Of a stretch of DNA of 64,000 nt, positions 1 to 8,408 are shown piece by piece; within the stretch, counting starts at the first letter, position 1; each line of letters starts with the position of its first letter. The DNA is taken from positions 1 through 64,000 of the forward strand of contig NZ_JBAVHX010000002.1 in NCBI RefSeq assembly GCF_049686335.1, given 5' to 3'. Origin of the DNA: Buttiauxella sp049686335. GTDB taxonomy: Bacteria; Pseudomonadota; Gammaproteobacteria; Enterobacterales; Enterobacteriaceae. A program made the translations under genes and the position numbers. The notes beneath the pieces were generated by a model. That model was not told the origin of the DNA and made no database searches. It was given only the letters and a program-made list of their open reading frames with translations.

Positions 1-28
1 ATATTACGTTTTCCTCTTTCAGAGTCAA
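1..28 (-). promoter_or_regulatory. rRNA operon promoter P2 (reads off left edge)
   Basis: On the minus strand TTGACT (plus 23-28) and TAATAT (plus 1-6) are separated by 16 bp, the layout of enterobacterial rrn P2. It lies just downstream of P1 in the same direction. The window ends at the -10 box, so the leader and 16S gene are inferred to lie immediately left of position 1. Confidence 0.85.
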
Positions 29-90
29 GCATTTATTTTCGCTTTTCGTCTGACTGACGGGCCGGTTTGTAAGCCGTTGTGCCGTGTCAG

Positions 91-127
91 TGGAGGCGCA
101 GTATAGGGATTTTCTGGGAGCTGACAA
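91..127 (-). promoter_or_regulatory. rRNA operon promoter P1
   Basis: On the minus strand TTGTCA (plus 122-127) and TATACT (plus 100-105) are 16 bp apart, followed by a GC-rich discriminator (GCGCCTCC, plus 92-99) and a start near 91. The downstream leader ACTGACACGGCACAACGGC matches the known E. coli rrn P1 leader type. AT-rich DNA behind the -35 (about 128-180) could be the UP element and Fis region. In E. coli rrnC likewise diverges from yieP. Confidence 0.9.
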
Positions 128-278
128 GTGTTTATTACAAAAAGATTACCAAGCGTCTTTTTTTTCGCCAAAAGAACTGCAAAAGGGATGTAATACGGGA
201 TAAATGCTGTTTTAAGCATCAGAAAAGGAGACCTGGTGGCATACTAATAATAGAAACAACGCTAAAGGAATTGGTTTT

Positions 279-977
279 ATGTCTCTCTCAGCCCAACAAC
301 TCGCCGCTCAAAAGAACCTTTCCTATGTTCTTGCGGAAAAACTCGCTCAACGCATTCTCAAAGGTGAGTACGAAGCGGGTAGCATCTTGCCTGGTGAAAT
401 TGAATTAGGTGAACTCTTCGGTGTAAGTCGCACAGCTGTACGAGAGGCAGTAAAGACATTAACAGCAAAGGGTATGGTTTTACCTCGTCCCCGCATCGGT
501 ACTCGCGTTATGCCTCGCGCCCACTGGAACTTCCTTGATAAGGAATTACTCACCTGGTGGATGACAGAAGAGAACTTTAACGAAGTGGTGGATTACTTCC
601 TTATTATGCGTAATAGCCTGGAACCCCAGGCCTGTGCACTAGCTGCAGTAAATGGTACACCTGAGCAGAAAGCCTTTCTCAATGAGATGATGGCAGAGAT
701 GGTTAAGATGAAAGGTTCCTTTGACCGTCAACGCTGGATAGAAGTCGATATGGCTTACCATGAACAAATCTATGCAATGAGTGGTAACCCTTTCCTTTGT
801 TCTTTCGCTAACTTATTCCGTTCTATTTATTACAATTACTTTACCGCTATAACCGATAAAGAAGTTATCAAGCTCGATTTGCACCAGGCAATCGTTGATG
901 CCATTACCCAGGGTGACAGTCAGGCCGCGTTAGTCGCAGGCCAGGCACTCTTAAAAGAACCCTTCGAACACGGGTAA
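279..977 (+). CDS. yieP: YieP, GntR/FadR-family transcriptional regulator
   Basis: 232 aa. Winged-helix GntR N-terminus (about residues 10-80) with the helix-turn-helix around GVSRTAVREAVKTL, then an all-helical FCD-type ligand domain (about 95-220) with candidate metal-binding residues in the stretch VDMAYHEQIY. Almost superimposable on E. coli YieP in length and in the N-terminal 90 residues. The start at 279 has AGGA about 12 nt upstream. It is followed after 42 bp by hsrA on the same strand, as in E. coli, so the two may be cotranscribed. The regulator's ligand is not evident. The gene diverges from the rrn promoters at the left edge. Confidence 0.93.
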   Translation: MSLSAQQLAAQKNLSYVLAEKLAQRILKGEYEAGSILPGEIELGELFGVSRTAVREAVKTLTAKGMVLPRPRIGTRVMPRAHWNFLDKELLTWWMTEENFNEVVDYFLIMRNSLEPQACALAAVNGTPEQKAFLNEMMAEMVKMKGSFDRQRWIEVDMAYHEQIYAMSGNPFLCSFANLFRSIYYNYFTAITDKEVIKLDLHQAIVDAITQGDSQAALVAGQALLKEPFEHG

Positions 978-1019
978 CGACTCACCTTCTCCTGCGTGCC
1001 TTAAAACATCAGGACAAAA

Positions 1020-2402
1020 ATGACTAAAACAGCTCGCAGTATGGCCGGGTTACCGTGGATTGCGGCGATGGCTTTCTTTATGCAGGCGCTGGATGCCACC
1101 ATTCTTAACACCGCATTACCCGCCATTGCCCATAGCCTCAACCGTTCGCCGCTGGCTATGCAATCCGCGATCATCAGTTACACCCTTACCGTTGCGATGC
1201 TGATTCCCGTCAGTGGCTGGCTTGCCGACCGCTTCGGCACCCGACGCGTGTTTATGGTCGCGGTAACTCTGTTTACTCTCGGCTCGTTCGCCTGTGCGAT
1301 GTCCAGTTCACTCGGTGAGTTAGTTGTCTTCCGTGTAATACAGGGGATCGGCGGAGCAATGATGATGCCGGTCGCGCGTCTGGCATTATTACGTGCCTAT
1401 CCGCGCAGTGAATTACTCCCCGTTTTAAATTTCGTCACCATGCCGGGCCTCGTCGGCCCCATCTTAGGCCCACTGCTTGGCGGCGTTTTAGTGACGTGGG
1501 CAAGCTGGCACTGGATTTTCCTCATTAACATACCGATCGGTATTCTCGGGCTAATCTACGCACGTAAGTACATGCCAAACTTTACAACGCCACGTCGCGG
1601 GTTCGATATGACGGGCTTTCTATTGTTTGGTTTGAGCCTGGTGTGTATCTCGAGCGGAATGGAGTTATTCGGTGAGCGTATAGTCGCCAGCTATATCGGC
1701 ATTTTGATTATCATCGGCGGGCTTCTGCTATTAGCCACTTATATCTGGCACGCACGTCGCCACCCCACGCCGATTATCGCACTCCCAATGTTTCGCACCA
1801 GAACCTTCTCTATCGGTATCATTGGGAATCTCGCCTCGCGTCTGGGTACCGGATGCGTCCCCTTCCTTATGCCTTTAATGTTACAGGTCGGTTTTGGTTA
1901 TTCGGCGCTGATAGCCGGATGCATGATGGCACCCACAGCCATTGGATCCCTGCTGGCAAAATCGACCGTTACGCAAGTATTACGTCGCCTGGGCTACCGG
2001 ACAACATTGGTAGGCGTCACGCTGGTCATCGGTTTGCTGATTGGGCAATTCTCATTACAGTCGCCGGGAATGGAAGTGTGGCTACTGATTTTACCGCTGT
2101 TTATTCTTGGAATGGCGATGTCCACGCAGTTCACCGCAATGAATACCATCACGCTAGCCGATCTCACCGATGAAAACGCCAGTAGTGGCAACAGTGTGCT
2201 GGCCGTCACGCAGCAACTGGCGATTAGCCTTGGGGTTGCGGTGAGTGCAGCGGTGCTGAGACTCTATGAAGGTATCGACAGCATTAATACCGTCGAGCAA
2301 TTCCACTACACGTTCCTGACGATGGGTGCCGTGACGTTGGTTTCGGCACTGGTCTTCTTGCTGTTACGCCCGAAAGACGGGCGAAATATGATTAAACGCT
2401 AG
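1020..2402 (+). CDS. hsrA: HsrA, MFS drug:H+ antiporter-type (DHA2) transporter
   Basis: 460 aa inner-membrane protein with about 14 hydrophobic segments, slightly shorter at its C-terminus than the 475-aa E. coli protein. The MFS motif A is visible as GWLADRFGTRR near residue 62 and motif C as GLVGPILGPLLGG near residue 145; the latter marks antiporters of the DHA2 group. AGGAC lies just before the ATG. The substrate is unknown; the E. coli homologue has been tied to homocysteine resistance and RspA suppression when overexpressed. The stop codon overlaps that of the convergent rbsR in a shared CTAG. Confidence 0.93.
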   Translation: MTKTARSMAGLPWIAAMAFFMQALDATILNTALPAIAHSLNRSPLAMQSAIISYTLTVAMLIPVSGWLADRFGTRRVFMVAVTLFTLGSFACAMSSSLGELVVFRVIQGIGGAMMMPVARLALLRAYPRSELLPVLNFVTMPGLVGPILGPLLGGVLVTWASWHWIFLINIPIGILGLIYARKYMPNFTTPRRGFDMTGFLLFGLSLVCISSGMELFGERIVASYIGILIIIGGLLLLATYIWHARRHPTPIIALPMFRTRTFSIGIIGNLASRLGTGCVPFLMPLMLQVGFGYSALIAGCMMAPTAIGSLLAKSTVTQVLRRLGYRTTLVGVTLVIGLLIGQFSLQSPGMEVWLLILPLFILGMAMSTQFTAMNTITLADLTDENASSGNSVLAVTQQLAISLGVAVSAAVLRLYEGIDSINTVEQFHYTFLTMGAVTLVSALVFLLLRPKDGRNMIKR

Positions 2403-3391
2403 ACTGAACCGCGTTCGACAAGTTCAGGCGTGAGTAACAGGCGCTGTTGTTCCAGAGTGGGTTGCGCCATGCGATGTATCAGTACATCAACGGCCAACTC
2501 ACCCAACTCATCTTTAGGTTGATGAATGGTCGTGAGCGGCGGCGTCATATAACGTGCAAGTTCTATATCGTCATAGCCGACAACCGCCATATCTTGCGGG
2601 ACCTTCAAACCTGCCTGATACAACGCCTGATAAGCCCCAACAGCCATCGCATCATTGCCAGTGAAGACCGCATGCGGCGGTTGTTCCAGCGCAAGAAGTG
2701 AATTCATAGCCGTAAAGCCGCCCTGAAACTCAAAGTCACCGATGATTTCGTAGCCTTGCTGGATCGCAAGCCCTGCGCGATTCATTGCATTTCGATAACC
2801 TTCGAGCCGCAACCGCGCTGGCGTTTTATCCTGCGGCCCTGTAATGCAGGCGATGCGGGTATAGCCTTTATCAATAAGATGCTGCGTTGCCCTTTCGCCA
2901 CCTAATAAAGAGTTGTCCTGAATGACATCGCTTTCGCCTTCAAATGGCGCCCAGTCCATCATCACGGTGGGAATAGAAGGATAACGGCTCATGATGTCGG
3001 GCGAAGGAAGATGGGTTTCGGTGCATAACAGCAGTAAACCGTCGACGCGCTTTTGCAGCAGCGTTTCCAGATTACGATTCATGCGCTGCTCATCACCTTC
3101 GGTGTTACACAACACCAGACTGTAACCTCGCTCAAAGCAACTCCGTTCAACGCCGCGCACCAGCTCAGAATAAAACGGGTTACTACTGGCGGTAATTAGC
3201 ATCCCAATAGTGTGCGTTTGATTGAGCTTGAGACTCCGCGCCAGTGCAGAAGGGGCATAGTTAAGAGTTTTGATTGCCGCATCGACCTTTGCGCGAATAG
3301 CGTCACTCACGAAACGATCATTATTAATGACGTGCGAAACCGTTGAAGTCGAAACTCCCGCCAACTTCGCCACGTCTTTCATGGTGGGCAT
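2399..3391 (-). CDS. rbsR: Ribose operon repressor RbsR (LacI family)
   Basis: 330 aa. N-terminal LacI-type helix-turn-helix (MKDVAKLAGVSTSTVSHVIN, residues 4-23), hinge helix YAPSALARSL (about 46-55), then a periplasmic-binding-protein-like ribose domain to the end. It represses the rbs operon and is relieved by ribose. It is the last gene of the leftward rbs operon, 2 nt after rbsK, with AAGGATAATC before the ATG. Two palindromes that fit LacI-family operators lie upstream of rbsD. Its stop codon overlaps the hsrA stop on the other strand. Confidence 0.97.
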   Translation of the reverse strand: MPTMKDVAKLAGVSTSTVSHVINNDRFVSDAIRAKVDAAIKTLNYAPSALARSLKLNQTHTIGMLITASSNPFYSELVRGVERSCFERGYSLVLCNTEGDEQRMNRNLETLLQKRVDGLLLLCTETHLPSPDIMSRYPSIPTVMMDWAPFEGESDVIQDNSLLGGERATQHLIDKGYTRIACITGPQDKTPARLRLEGYRNAMNRAGLAIQQGYEIIGDFEFQGGFTAMNSLLALEQPPHAVFTGNDAMAVGAYQALYQAGLKVPQDMAVVGYDDIELARYMTPPLTTIHQPKDELGELAVDVLIHRMAQPTLEQQRLLLTPELVERGSV

Positions 3392-3393
3392 GA

Positions 3394-4323
3394 TTATCCT
3401 TGCTGCTGCAAAAAGTCGTCGATTTCATGACGCCACGGCACAGAAGGTTGTGCACCTTTGCGTGTCACAGCAATAGCGGCGGCGGCATGAGCAAAGCGGA
3501 TGGCATCAGCCATCGGTTTATCTTCCAGCAACGCGGTGACTAGCGCACCATTAAAGGTGTCGCCTGCAGCGATCGTATCCACAGCTTTGACCTTAAAGCC
3601 TGCAACGCGCTGACCTTTGCCGTTTTCACTTAGCCATACGCCACGGCTACCAAGGGTAATAATCACGGTTTCGATGCCTTTCGCATGCAACGCATGAGCC
3701 GCAACCGCCGCGTCATCGTCATTTTCGACACGCACTCCAGTCAGCTTTTCGGCCTCGGTTTCGTTCGGTGTGATCATATCCACCAGCCCGAGCAGCTCAT
3801 CGGATAGCTCACAGGCAGGTGCCGGATTAAGCACGACTTTGGTTTGATGTTGATGGGCAATTTTAGCCGCAGCCAGCACGCTTTCCAGCGGTGACTCGAG
3901 CTGCATTAAAAGCACAGAGGCTTCGGCGATTTTCTGATTCTGTTCCGCCACCAGCGCAGGGGTGAGTGCCCCGTTCGCTCCAGCGTGGATACCAATAACG
4001 TTTTCCCCAGCGCCATTCACGAAAATCAGCGCCACACCGGTTGAAGCACCATGAATGGTGCTAATCGGGGAGGTATCGATTTTGTCACTTGCCAGCTGTT
4101 TGCAAACGCGACTACCGGTGTCGTCATCGCCAACACAGGCAATAAAAGCAATGTCTGCGCCGCTGCGCCCAGCTGCAACAGCCTGGTTCGCACCCTTTCC
4201 ACCAAACGCCACCTGATACTCTTGCCCAGTCACGGTTTCACCCGGCGTAGGAAAATGTTCGAGGTTAAGGATGTGGTCAGCATTGATGCTGCCCAGCACG
4301 ACGAGATTGCCTTTCGTTTTCAT
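3394..4323 (-). CDS. rbsK: Ribokinase RbsK
   Basis: 309 aa PfkB-family kinase that phosphorylates D-ribose to ribose 5-phosphate with ATP in the cytoplasm. GGKGANQAVAAGR near residue 42 is the first PfkB signature and DTIAAGDTFNGAL near residue 250 the second, including the catalytic Asp. An upstream in-frame ATG at 4350 would add nine residues, but the start at 4323 gives the family length and the conserved LVVLGSINADHILN near the N-terminus. The gene sits between rbsB and rbsR; a hairpin in the rbsB-rbsK gap may protect upstream mRNA. Confidence 0.96.
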   Translation of the reverse strand: MKTKGNLVVLGSINADHILNLEHFPTPGETVTGQEYQVAFGGKGANQAVAAGRSGADIAFIACVGDDDTGSRVCKQLASDKIDTSPISTIHGASTGVALIFVNGAGENVIGIHAGANGALTPALVAEQNQKIAEASVLLMQLESPLESVLAAAKIAHQHQTKVVLNPAPACELSDELLGLVDMITPNETEAEKLTGVRVENDDDAAVAAHALHAKGIETVIITLGSRGVWLSENGKGQRVAGFKVKAVDTIAAGDTFNGALVTALLEDKPMADAIRFAHAAAAIAVTRKGAQPSVPWRHEIDDFLQQQG

Positions 4324-4343
4324 TTTTATCAGTCCAGTTAAGT

Positions 4344-4369
4344 GCGCCACCCGGATGAGTGGGTGGCGC
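4344..4369 (-). repeat. Intercistronic hairpin between rbsB and rbsK
   Basis: Perfect 9-bp inverted repeat (GCGCCACCC at 4344-4352, GGGTGGCGC at 4361-4369) with an 8-nt loop. It has no T-run, so it is more likely an mRNA-stabilising or REP-like hairpin behind the highly expressed rbsB than a terminator. The role is inferred. Confidence 0.6.
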
Positions 4370-4394
4370 GATGCCCTGCTTTTCTTATGTCGTC

Positions 4395-5282
4395 TTATTT
4401 AGTAACCAGCTTCAGGTCAACCGGGATTTTGGAGTCGACTTTCTCGCCTTTCAATACTTTATCTGCGGTTTCTACACCGATAACACCAATCTGGTCAGCC
4501 ATCTGTGCAACTGTCGCACCCAGCTTGCCGCTTTCTACAGCTTTCACGCCATCAGCGGTGCCATCGAAGCCAACCACCAGAACATCGGATTTACCGGCAG
4601 TTTGTAATGCACGCAGTGCGCCCAGAGCCATTTCGTCGTTCTGAGCAAAAACCGCCTGCACGTCAGGATGCGCAGTCAGCAGGTTCTGCATAACGTTCAG
4701 GCCTTTAGTACGGTCGAAGTCAGCCGGTTGGCTCGCCAGCACAGTAAACTTGTGAGCCGCAGTCGCTTGTTTAAAGCCTTCACCACGTTCACGTGCAGCA
4801 GATGCGCCCGCGATACCTTGCAGTTCGATAACTTTCGCGCCTTCGCCCAGTTTCTTAGCGATGAAATCACCCGCCATTTTACCGCCAGCGACGTTATCAG
4901 AAGCGATGTGGCTGACCACGGTGCCCTGATTCGCCATACGGTCGAGGGTAATCACAGGGATTTTAGCCTGGTTCGCCATTTTCACCGCATTGCCAACGGC
5001 ATCGGAATCAGTTGGGTTGATCAGCATCAGTTTGGTGCCGCGAACCGTCAGGTCCTGCACGTTTGCCAGTTCTTTCGCCGGGTTATTTTGCGAATCCAGT
5101 ACGATCAGGTTGTATCCCAGTTTGTCCGCTTCTTTTTGCGCGCCGTCTTTGAGTGAAACGAAGAACGGGTTATTCAGAGTCGATACCACCAGCGCGATGG
5201 TGTCTTTAGCCATCGCGTTGGCGCTCACGGTGGCGCTCAGTGCAACAGCGGAAACCAGGGTAGCCAGCTTTTTCATATTCAT
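4395..5282 (-). CDS. rbsB: Periplasmic D-ribose-binding protein RbsB
   Basis: 295 aa. Signal peptide MNMKKLATLVSAVALSATVS...AMA, cleaved before KDTIALVVSTLNNPFF. The mature type I periplasmic-binding fold delivers ribose to the RbsAC permease and to the Trg chemoreceptor in E. coli. Conserved ribose-pocket features visible are NNPFF near residue 38, ERGEGF near 164 and QNDEMALGALRAL near 214. Length and sequence are near identical to E. coli RbsB. The gene is 28 nt after rbsC in the rbs operon. Confidence 0.97.
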   Translation of the reverse strand: MNMKKLATLVSAVALSATVSANAMAKDTIALVVSTLNNPFFVSLKDGAQKEADKLGYNLIVLDSQNNPAKELANVQDLTVRGTKLMLINPTDSDAVGNAVKMANQAKIPVITLDRMANQGTVVSHIASDNVAGGKMAGDFIAKKLGEGAKVIELQGIAGASAARERGEGFKQATAAHKFTVLASQPADFDRTKGLNVMQNLLTAHPDVQAVFAQNDEMALGALRALQTAGKSDVLVVGFDGTADGVKAVESGKLGATVAQMADQIGVIGVETADKVLKGEKVDSKIPVDLKLVTK

Positions 5283-5310
5283 ATTCAGATGTCCTGTAGG
5301 GTTATGATTG

Positions 5311-6276
5311 TTACTGCTTTTTGTTGTCCACCAGCACCGCCAGTAAAATAACCACTGCTTTGACGATCATCTGGTAATAAGAAGAAACACCTAATAAATT
5401 CAGTCCGTTGTTCAGGAAGCCTAAGATCAGTGCACCGATCAGCGTCCCAACAATGCGCCCTTTACCGCCCGCAAGGCTTGTGCCGCCCAGAACCACCGCC
5501 GCGATAGCATCCAGCTCATAGCCGGTACCTGCCGTGGGTTGTGCGGAAGAAAGACGTGCCACTTCGATGATCCCCGCCAGAGAAGCCAGCAGACCACACA
5601 GTGAATAAACAATAATTTTGACTTTGTTTACGCTGATACCGGACAGACGCGTCGCCGCTTCGTTACCGCCCAGCGCGTAGATATAACGACCCAAACGCGT
5701 GTGATGCAGCATGTACCATGCGGCCAGGAACACTACGCCCATGATCCACACAGGGGTTGGGATGCCTAACGGGCGGCCAATACCAAACCAGCCAAACACA
5801 TCGGCGTTATCTGAGAAACCGGTGTTGACCGGGCTGCCATTGGTGTAAACCATGGTGACACCGCGCAGTAAAAGCATCATTACCAGCGTTGCGATAAACG
5901 CCTGCACTCGCCCTTTAGCGACAATCACACCGGTCACAGCCCCAATAGCCGCGCCCAGCGCCAGTGCACCAGCAACCGCCACCAGAGCATTGACTTCTAA
6001 ACCTACAATCGAAGCGGCAACCGCACCGGTTAGCGCCAGTAAAGAACCGACGGACAGGTCAATCCCGGAAGTCAGAATGACCAGAGTCATCCCCACCGCC
6101 ATAATGGCGTTCACGGAGGTTTGCTGCAGGATGTTGAACAGGTTATTAACGGTGAAAAAGTTCGGGCTAAGGCTCGAGACAATCGCAATCAGCACCAACA
6201 GAGCGATCAGCGATTTTTGTTCCAGAAGCCACGCTTTCGTGAACCAGCGACGGGTAGGAATAGACTGGGTACTCAT
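5311..6276 (-). CDS. rbsC: Ribose ABC transporter permease RbsC
   Basis: 321 aa inner-membrane permease of the BPD_transp_2 (CUT2) class with about ten hydrophobic segments. The cytoplasmic EAA-like coupling region is near GGNEAATRLSGISVNKVK (about residues 205-222). It forms the ribose channel with two RbsC and two RbsA. The start codon overlaps the rbsA stop in ATGA (6273-6276), implying translational coupling. Confidence 0.97.
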   Translation of the reverse strand: MSTQSIPTRRWFTKAWLLEQKSLIALLVLIAIVSSLSPNFFTVNNLFNILQQTSVNAIMAVGMTLVILTSGIDLSVGSLLALTGAVAASIVGLEVNALVAVAGALALGAAIGAVTGVIVAKGRVQAFIATLVMMLLLRGVTMVYTNGSPVNTGFSDNADVFGWFGIGRPLGIPTPVWIMGVVFLAAWYMLHHTRLGRYIYALGGNEAATRLSGISVNKVKIIVYSLCGLLASLAGIIEVARLSSAQPTAGTGYELDAIAAVVLGGTSLAGGKGRIVGTLIGALILGFLNNGLNLLGVSSYYQMIVKAVVILLAVLVDNKKQ

Positions 6277-7787
6277 TTTACAGACTCCTGATTCACACGA
6301 TTTAGCTTGCCGACGGCCGCCGCCATTAATATCTCTTGAGTGGCTTCTTCACGGGTAAATTCCCCGCCGGGATGCCCTTCATGCATCACCATAATCCGGT
6401 CACTCATACCCAGAACTTCTGGCATTTCAGACGACACAAGAATGATGCTTAGCCCATCGGCTTTGAACTGATTGATTAACTGATAGATTTCCTTCTTCGC
6501 CCCGACATCAACACCGCGCGTTGGCTCATCAAGGATCAACACTTTAGGACGCGTCATCAGGCCACGGGCAATCGCAACTTTTTGCTGATTACCGCCAGAA
6601 AGCAGGCCGATGGGTTGTTCCATCGATGGCGTTTTGACGTTGAACAAACGGATAAAGTCTTGCACCGCCTGCTGCTCATCTTTGTGTCTCAGGCTGCCGA
6701 CGTTGTGGCTGAAATAGCGTAGTGCGGTCAGCGACATGTTTTCTTTAACCGACATGCCGAGCACCAGCCCGTCACGCTTACGGTCTTCAGAGATATAAAC
6801 AATGCCGTTTGCCAGACCATCTTGCGGTGAACGTGTCACCACTTCCCGGCCTTCAAGCGCCACATATCCACCGGTACGCGGTAGCGCACCGTAGAGCACT
6901 TTCATTAATTCGGTGCGACCGGCGCCCATCAAACCGGCAACGCCAAGAATTTCACCTTTACGAAGAGTGAAACTCACGTCATGTACGCCAGGGCCGGAAA
7001 GGTTATCGACCCGCAGCAGGATTTCGCCGGGTTGTTTATCCAGACGCGGATATTGATCTTCGAGTTTGCGCCCGACCATCATCTCGATAAGCGTATCTTC
7101 GGTCAGCGTCGCCACTTCGCGCTCGGCAATAAACTGCCCGTCGCGAAAGACGGTCACATCATCGCAAATCTCGAAAATCTCTTTCATGCGGTGGGAGATG
7201 TAAACAATGCCGCGCCCCTGCGCTTTTAGCTCGCGAATAACACGGAACAGGGAGTCAGTTTCGGTATCAGTCAGCGCATCGGTCGGTTCATCCATCACGA
7301 TGACTTTTGATTCAAAGCTCAGCACCTTGGCGATTTCGACCATTTGCTGATCGCCAATCGACAAATCACCTACCAGCTTCTGGCTGGTAAAGCGCAGGTT
7401 AAGCTTCGCCAGCAGTTTGTCTGCTTCGGCGTACATTTTCGTCCAGTCAATCTTGCCGAAACGGCCAACAAATTCACGTCCGAGGAAAATGTTCTCCGCA
7501 ATGCTGAGTTGCGGAATCAGGTTGAGTTCCTGGTGAATAATGCCGATGCCCGCTTCCTGTGAGGATTTTGGGCCATTAAACGTCGTTTCTTTCCCCAGCC
7601 ATAACAGCGAACCGGCATCGCGTTGATAGATACCGGTCAGGACTTTCATCATGGTGGATTTGCCAGCGCCGTTCTCGCCCACCAGCGCCATGACGCGACC
7701 TGAGTAGACGTTCAGCGCAGCACCTGAAAGAGCTTTTACGCCAGGGAACGATTTATCGATCCCTTTTAATTGCAGTAAGGGTTCCAT
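6273..7787 (-). CDS. rbsA: Ribose ABC transporter ATP-binding protein RbsA
   Basis: 504 aa with two fused ABC domains, as usual for CUT2 sugar importers. The N-terminal half has Walker A GENGAGKST (about residue 37), signature LSIGDQQM and Walker B VIVMDEP. The C-terminal half has a degenerate Walker A (GLMGAGRTE) but a canonical signature LSGGNQQKV, matching the known asymmetry of the family. It energises ribose import at the inner membrane. It begins 7 nt after rbsD and overlaps rbsC by 4 nt. Confidence 0.97.
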   Translation of the reverse strand: MEPLLQLKGIDKSFPGVKALSGAALNVYSGRVMALVGENGAGKSTMMKVLTGIYQRDAGSLLWLGKETTFNGPKSSQEAGIGIIHQELNLIPQLSIAENIFLGREFVGRFGKIDWTKMYAEADKLLAKLNLRFTSQKLVGDLSIGDQQMVEIAKVLSFESKVIVMDEPTDALTDTETDSLFRVIRELKAQGRGIVYISHRMKEIFEICDDVTVFRDGQFIAEREVATLTEDTLIEMMVGRKLEDQYPRLDKQPGEILLRVDNLSGPGVHDVSFTLRKGEILGVAGLMGAGRTELMKVLYGALPRTGGYVALEGREVVTRSPQDGLANGIVYISEDRKRDGLVLGMSVKENMSLTALRYFSHNVGSLRHKDEQQAVQDFIRLFNVKTPSMEQPIGLLSGGNQQKVAIARGLMTRPKVLILDEPTRGVDVGAKKEIYQLINQFKADGLSIILVSSEMPEVLGMSDRIMVMHEGHPGGEFTREEATQEILMAAAVGKLNRVNQESVK

Positions 7788-7794
7788 GCCGGCC

Positions 7795-8214
7795 TCAGAA
7801 AGTTACGCCAGCACAGAGAATGATATTCGCATACGGGGAACACTCCCCGCTGCGAATAACCGCCTGGCTTTGGGCGGTGTGCTGCTTGAACAGCTCATGA
7901 CTAATGTAACGAATAGAAATGGTGTTTCCCTGGTGTTGTTGCAGTTGCTCGATGTACTGGAGCAACGTTTCGTGGAGCTCTGGATTATGTTGTTGGATTT
8001 CCTGAGCAAGGATCGCTGCTTCAACTTGCATCTCTTGTGTTACGACTTCAACAACCTGCATAAAACCAGGTACGCCGTGGGTCAGAGCCAAATCAATACG
8101 CGGTGTATTGCGTGGAATGGGCAATCCGGCATCGGCAATCACCAGCGTGTCGGTGTGGCCAAGACGGGAAATAACAGACGAGATATCAGCGTTGAGAACA
8201 GTGCCTTTCTTCAT
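7795..8214 (-). CDS. rbsD: D-ribose pyranase RbsD
   Basis: 139 aa. Interconverts the pyranose and furanose forms of ribose, supplying the form used by ribokinase. The conserved His20 in RLGHTDTLVIADAGLPIP is the catalytic residue known for the family. It is the first gene of the leftward rbs operon rbsD-A-C-B-K-R. The promoter with two RbsR-type operators and a CRP site lies directly upstream. Confidence 0.96.
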   Translation of the reverse strand: MKKGTVLNADISSVISRLGHTDTLVIADAGLPIPRNTPRIDLALTHGVPGFMQVVEVVTQEMQVEAAILAQEIQQHNPELHETLLQYIEQLQQHQGNTISIRYISHELFKQHTAQSQAVIRSGECSPYANIILCAGVTF

Positions 8215-8228
8215 TTTTTTACTCCACT

Positions 8229-8322
8229 AGCGAAACGTTTCGCTGAAAAGGAGTGTAGGAAATTGAGAGGTGATAAAACAACCATGAAGTTACGAAAATG
8301 TGATCGCTATCGAAACGTTTCG
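8229..8322 (-). promoter_or_regulatory. rbs promoter with CRP site and two RbsR-like operators
   Basis: On the minus strand TTGTTT (plus 8276-8281) and TACACT (plus 8252-8257), 18 bp apart, predict a start near 8245. Operator 1 is the palindrome CGAAACGTTTCG at 8231-8242 (extended 8229-8244), over the predicted start. The identical core recurs at 8311-8322, 80 bp upstream. A CRP-like site, TGTGA-N6-TCGAA at 8299-8314, is centred near -61.5, the class I position, and touches operator 2. The sites are seen directly; the binding proteins are inferred from the neighbouring rbsR. Confidence 0.8.
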
Positions 8323-8373
8323 CGAACCGATGAGAAGGAAGGGAATATGAGAGCGCGTTCACTCACGAAGAAA

Positions 8374-8404
8374 TGAAAAACGCCTCTTCGAATGAAGAGG
8401 CGTT
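8374..8404 (-). terminator. Intrinsic terminator of kup
   Basis: 11-bp perfect stem (8379-8389 with 8394-8404, loop GAAT). Read on the minus strand it is followed by TTTTTC. It begins just after the kup stop codon. Confidence 0.85.
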
Positions 8405-8408
8405 AGCG

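Noticed and set aside
1..278. Possible short genes at the left edge (25-219 minus, 79-408 plus)
   Set aside because: The region is explained by rrn P1/P2 and the yieP leader.
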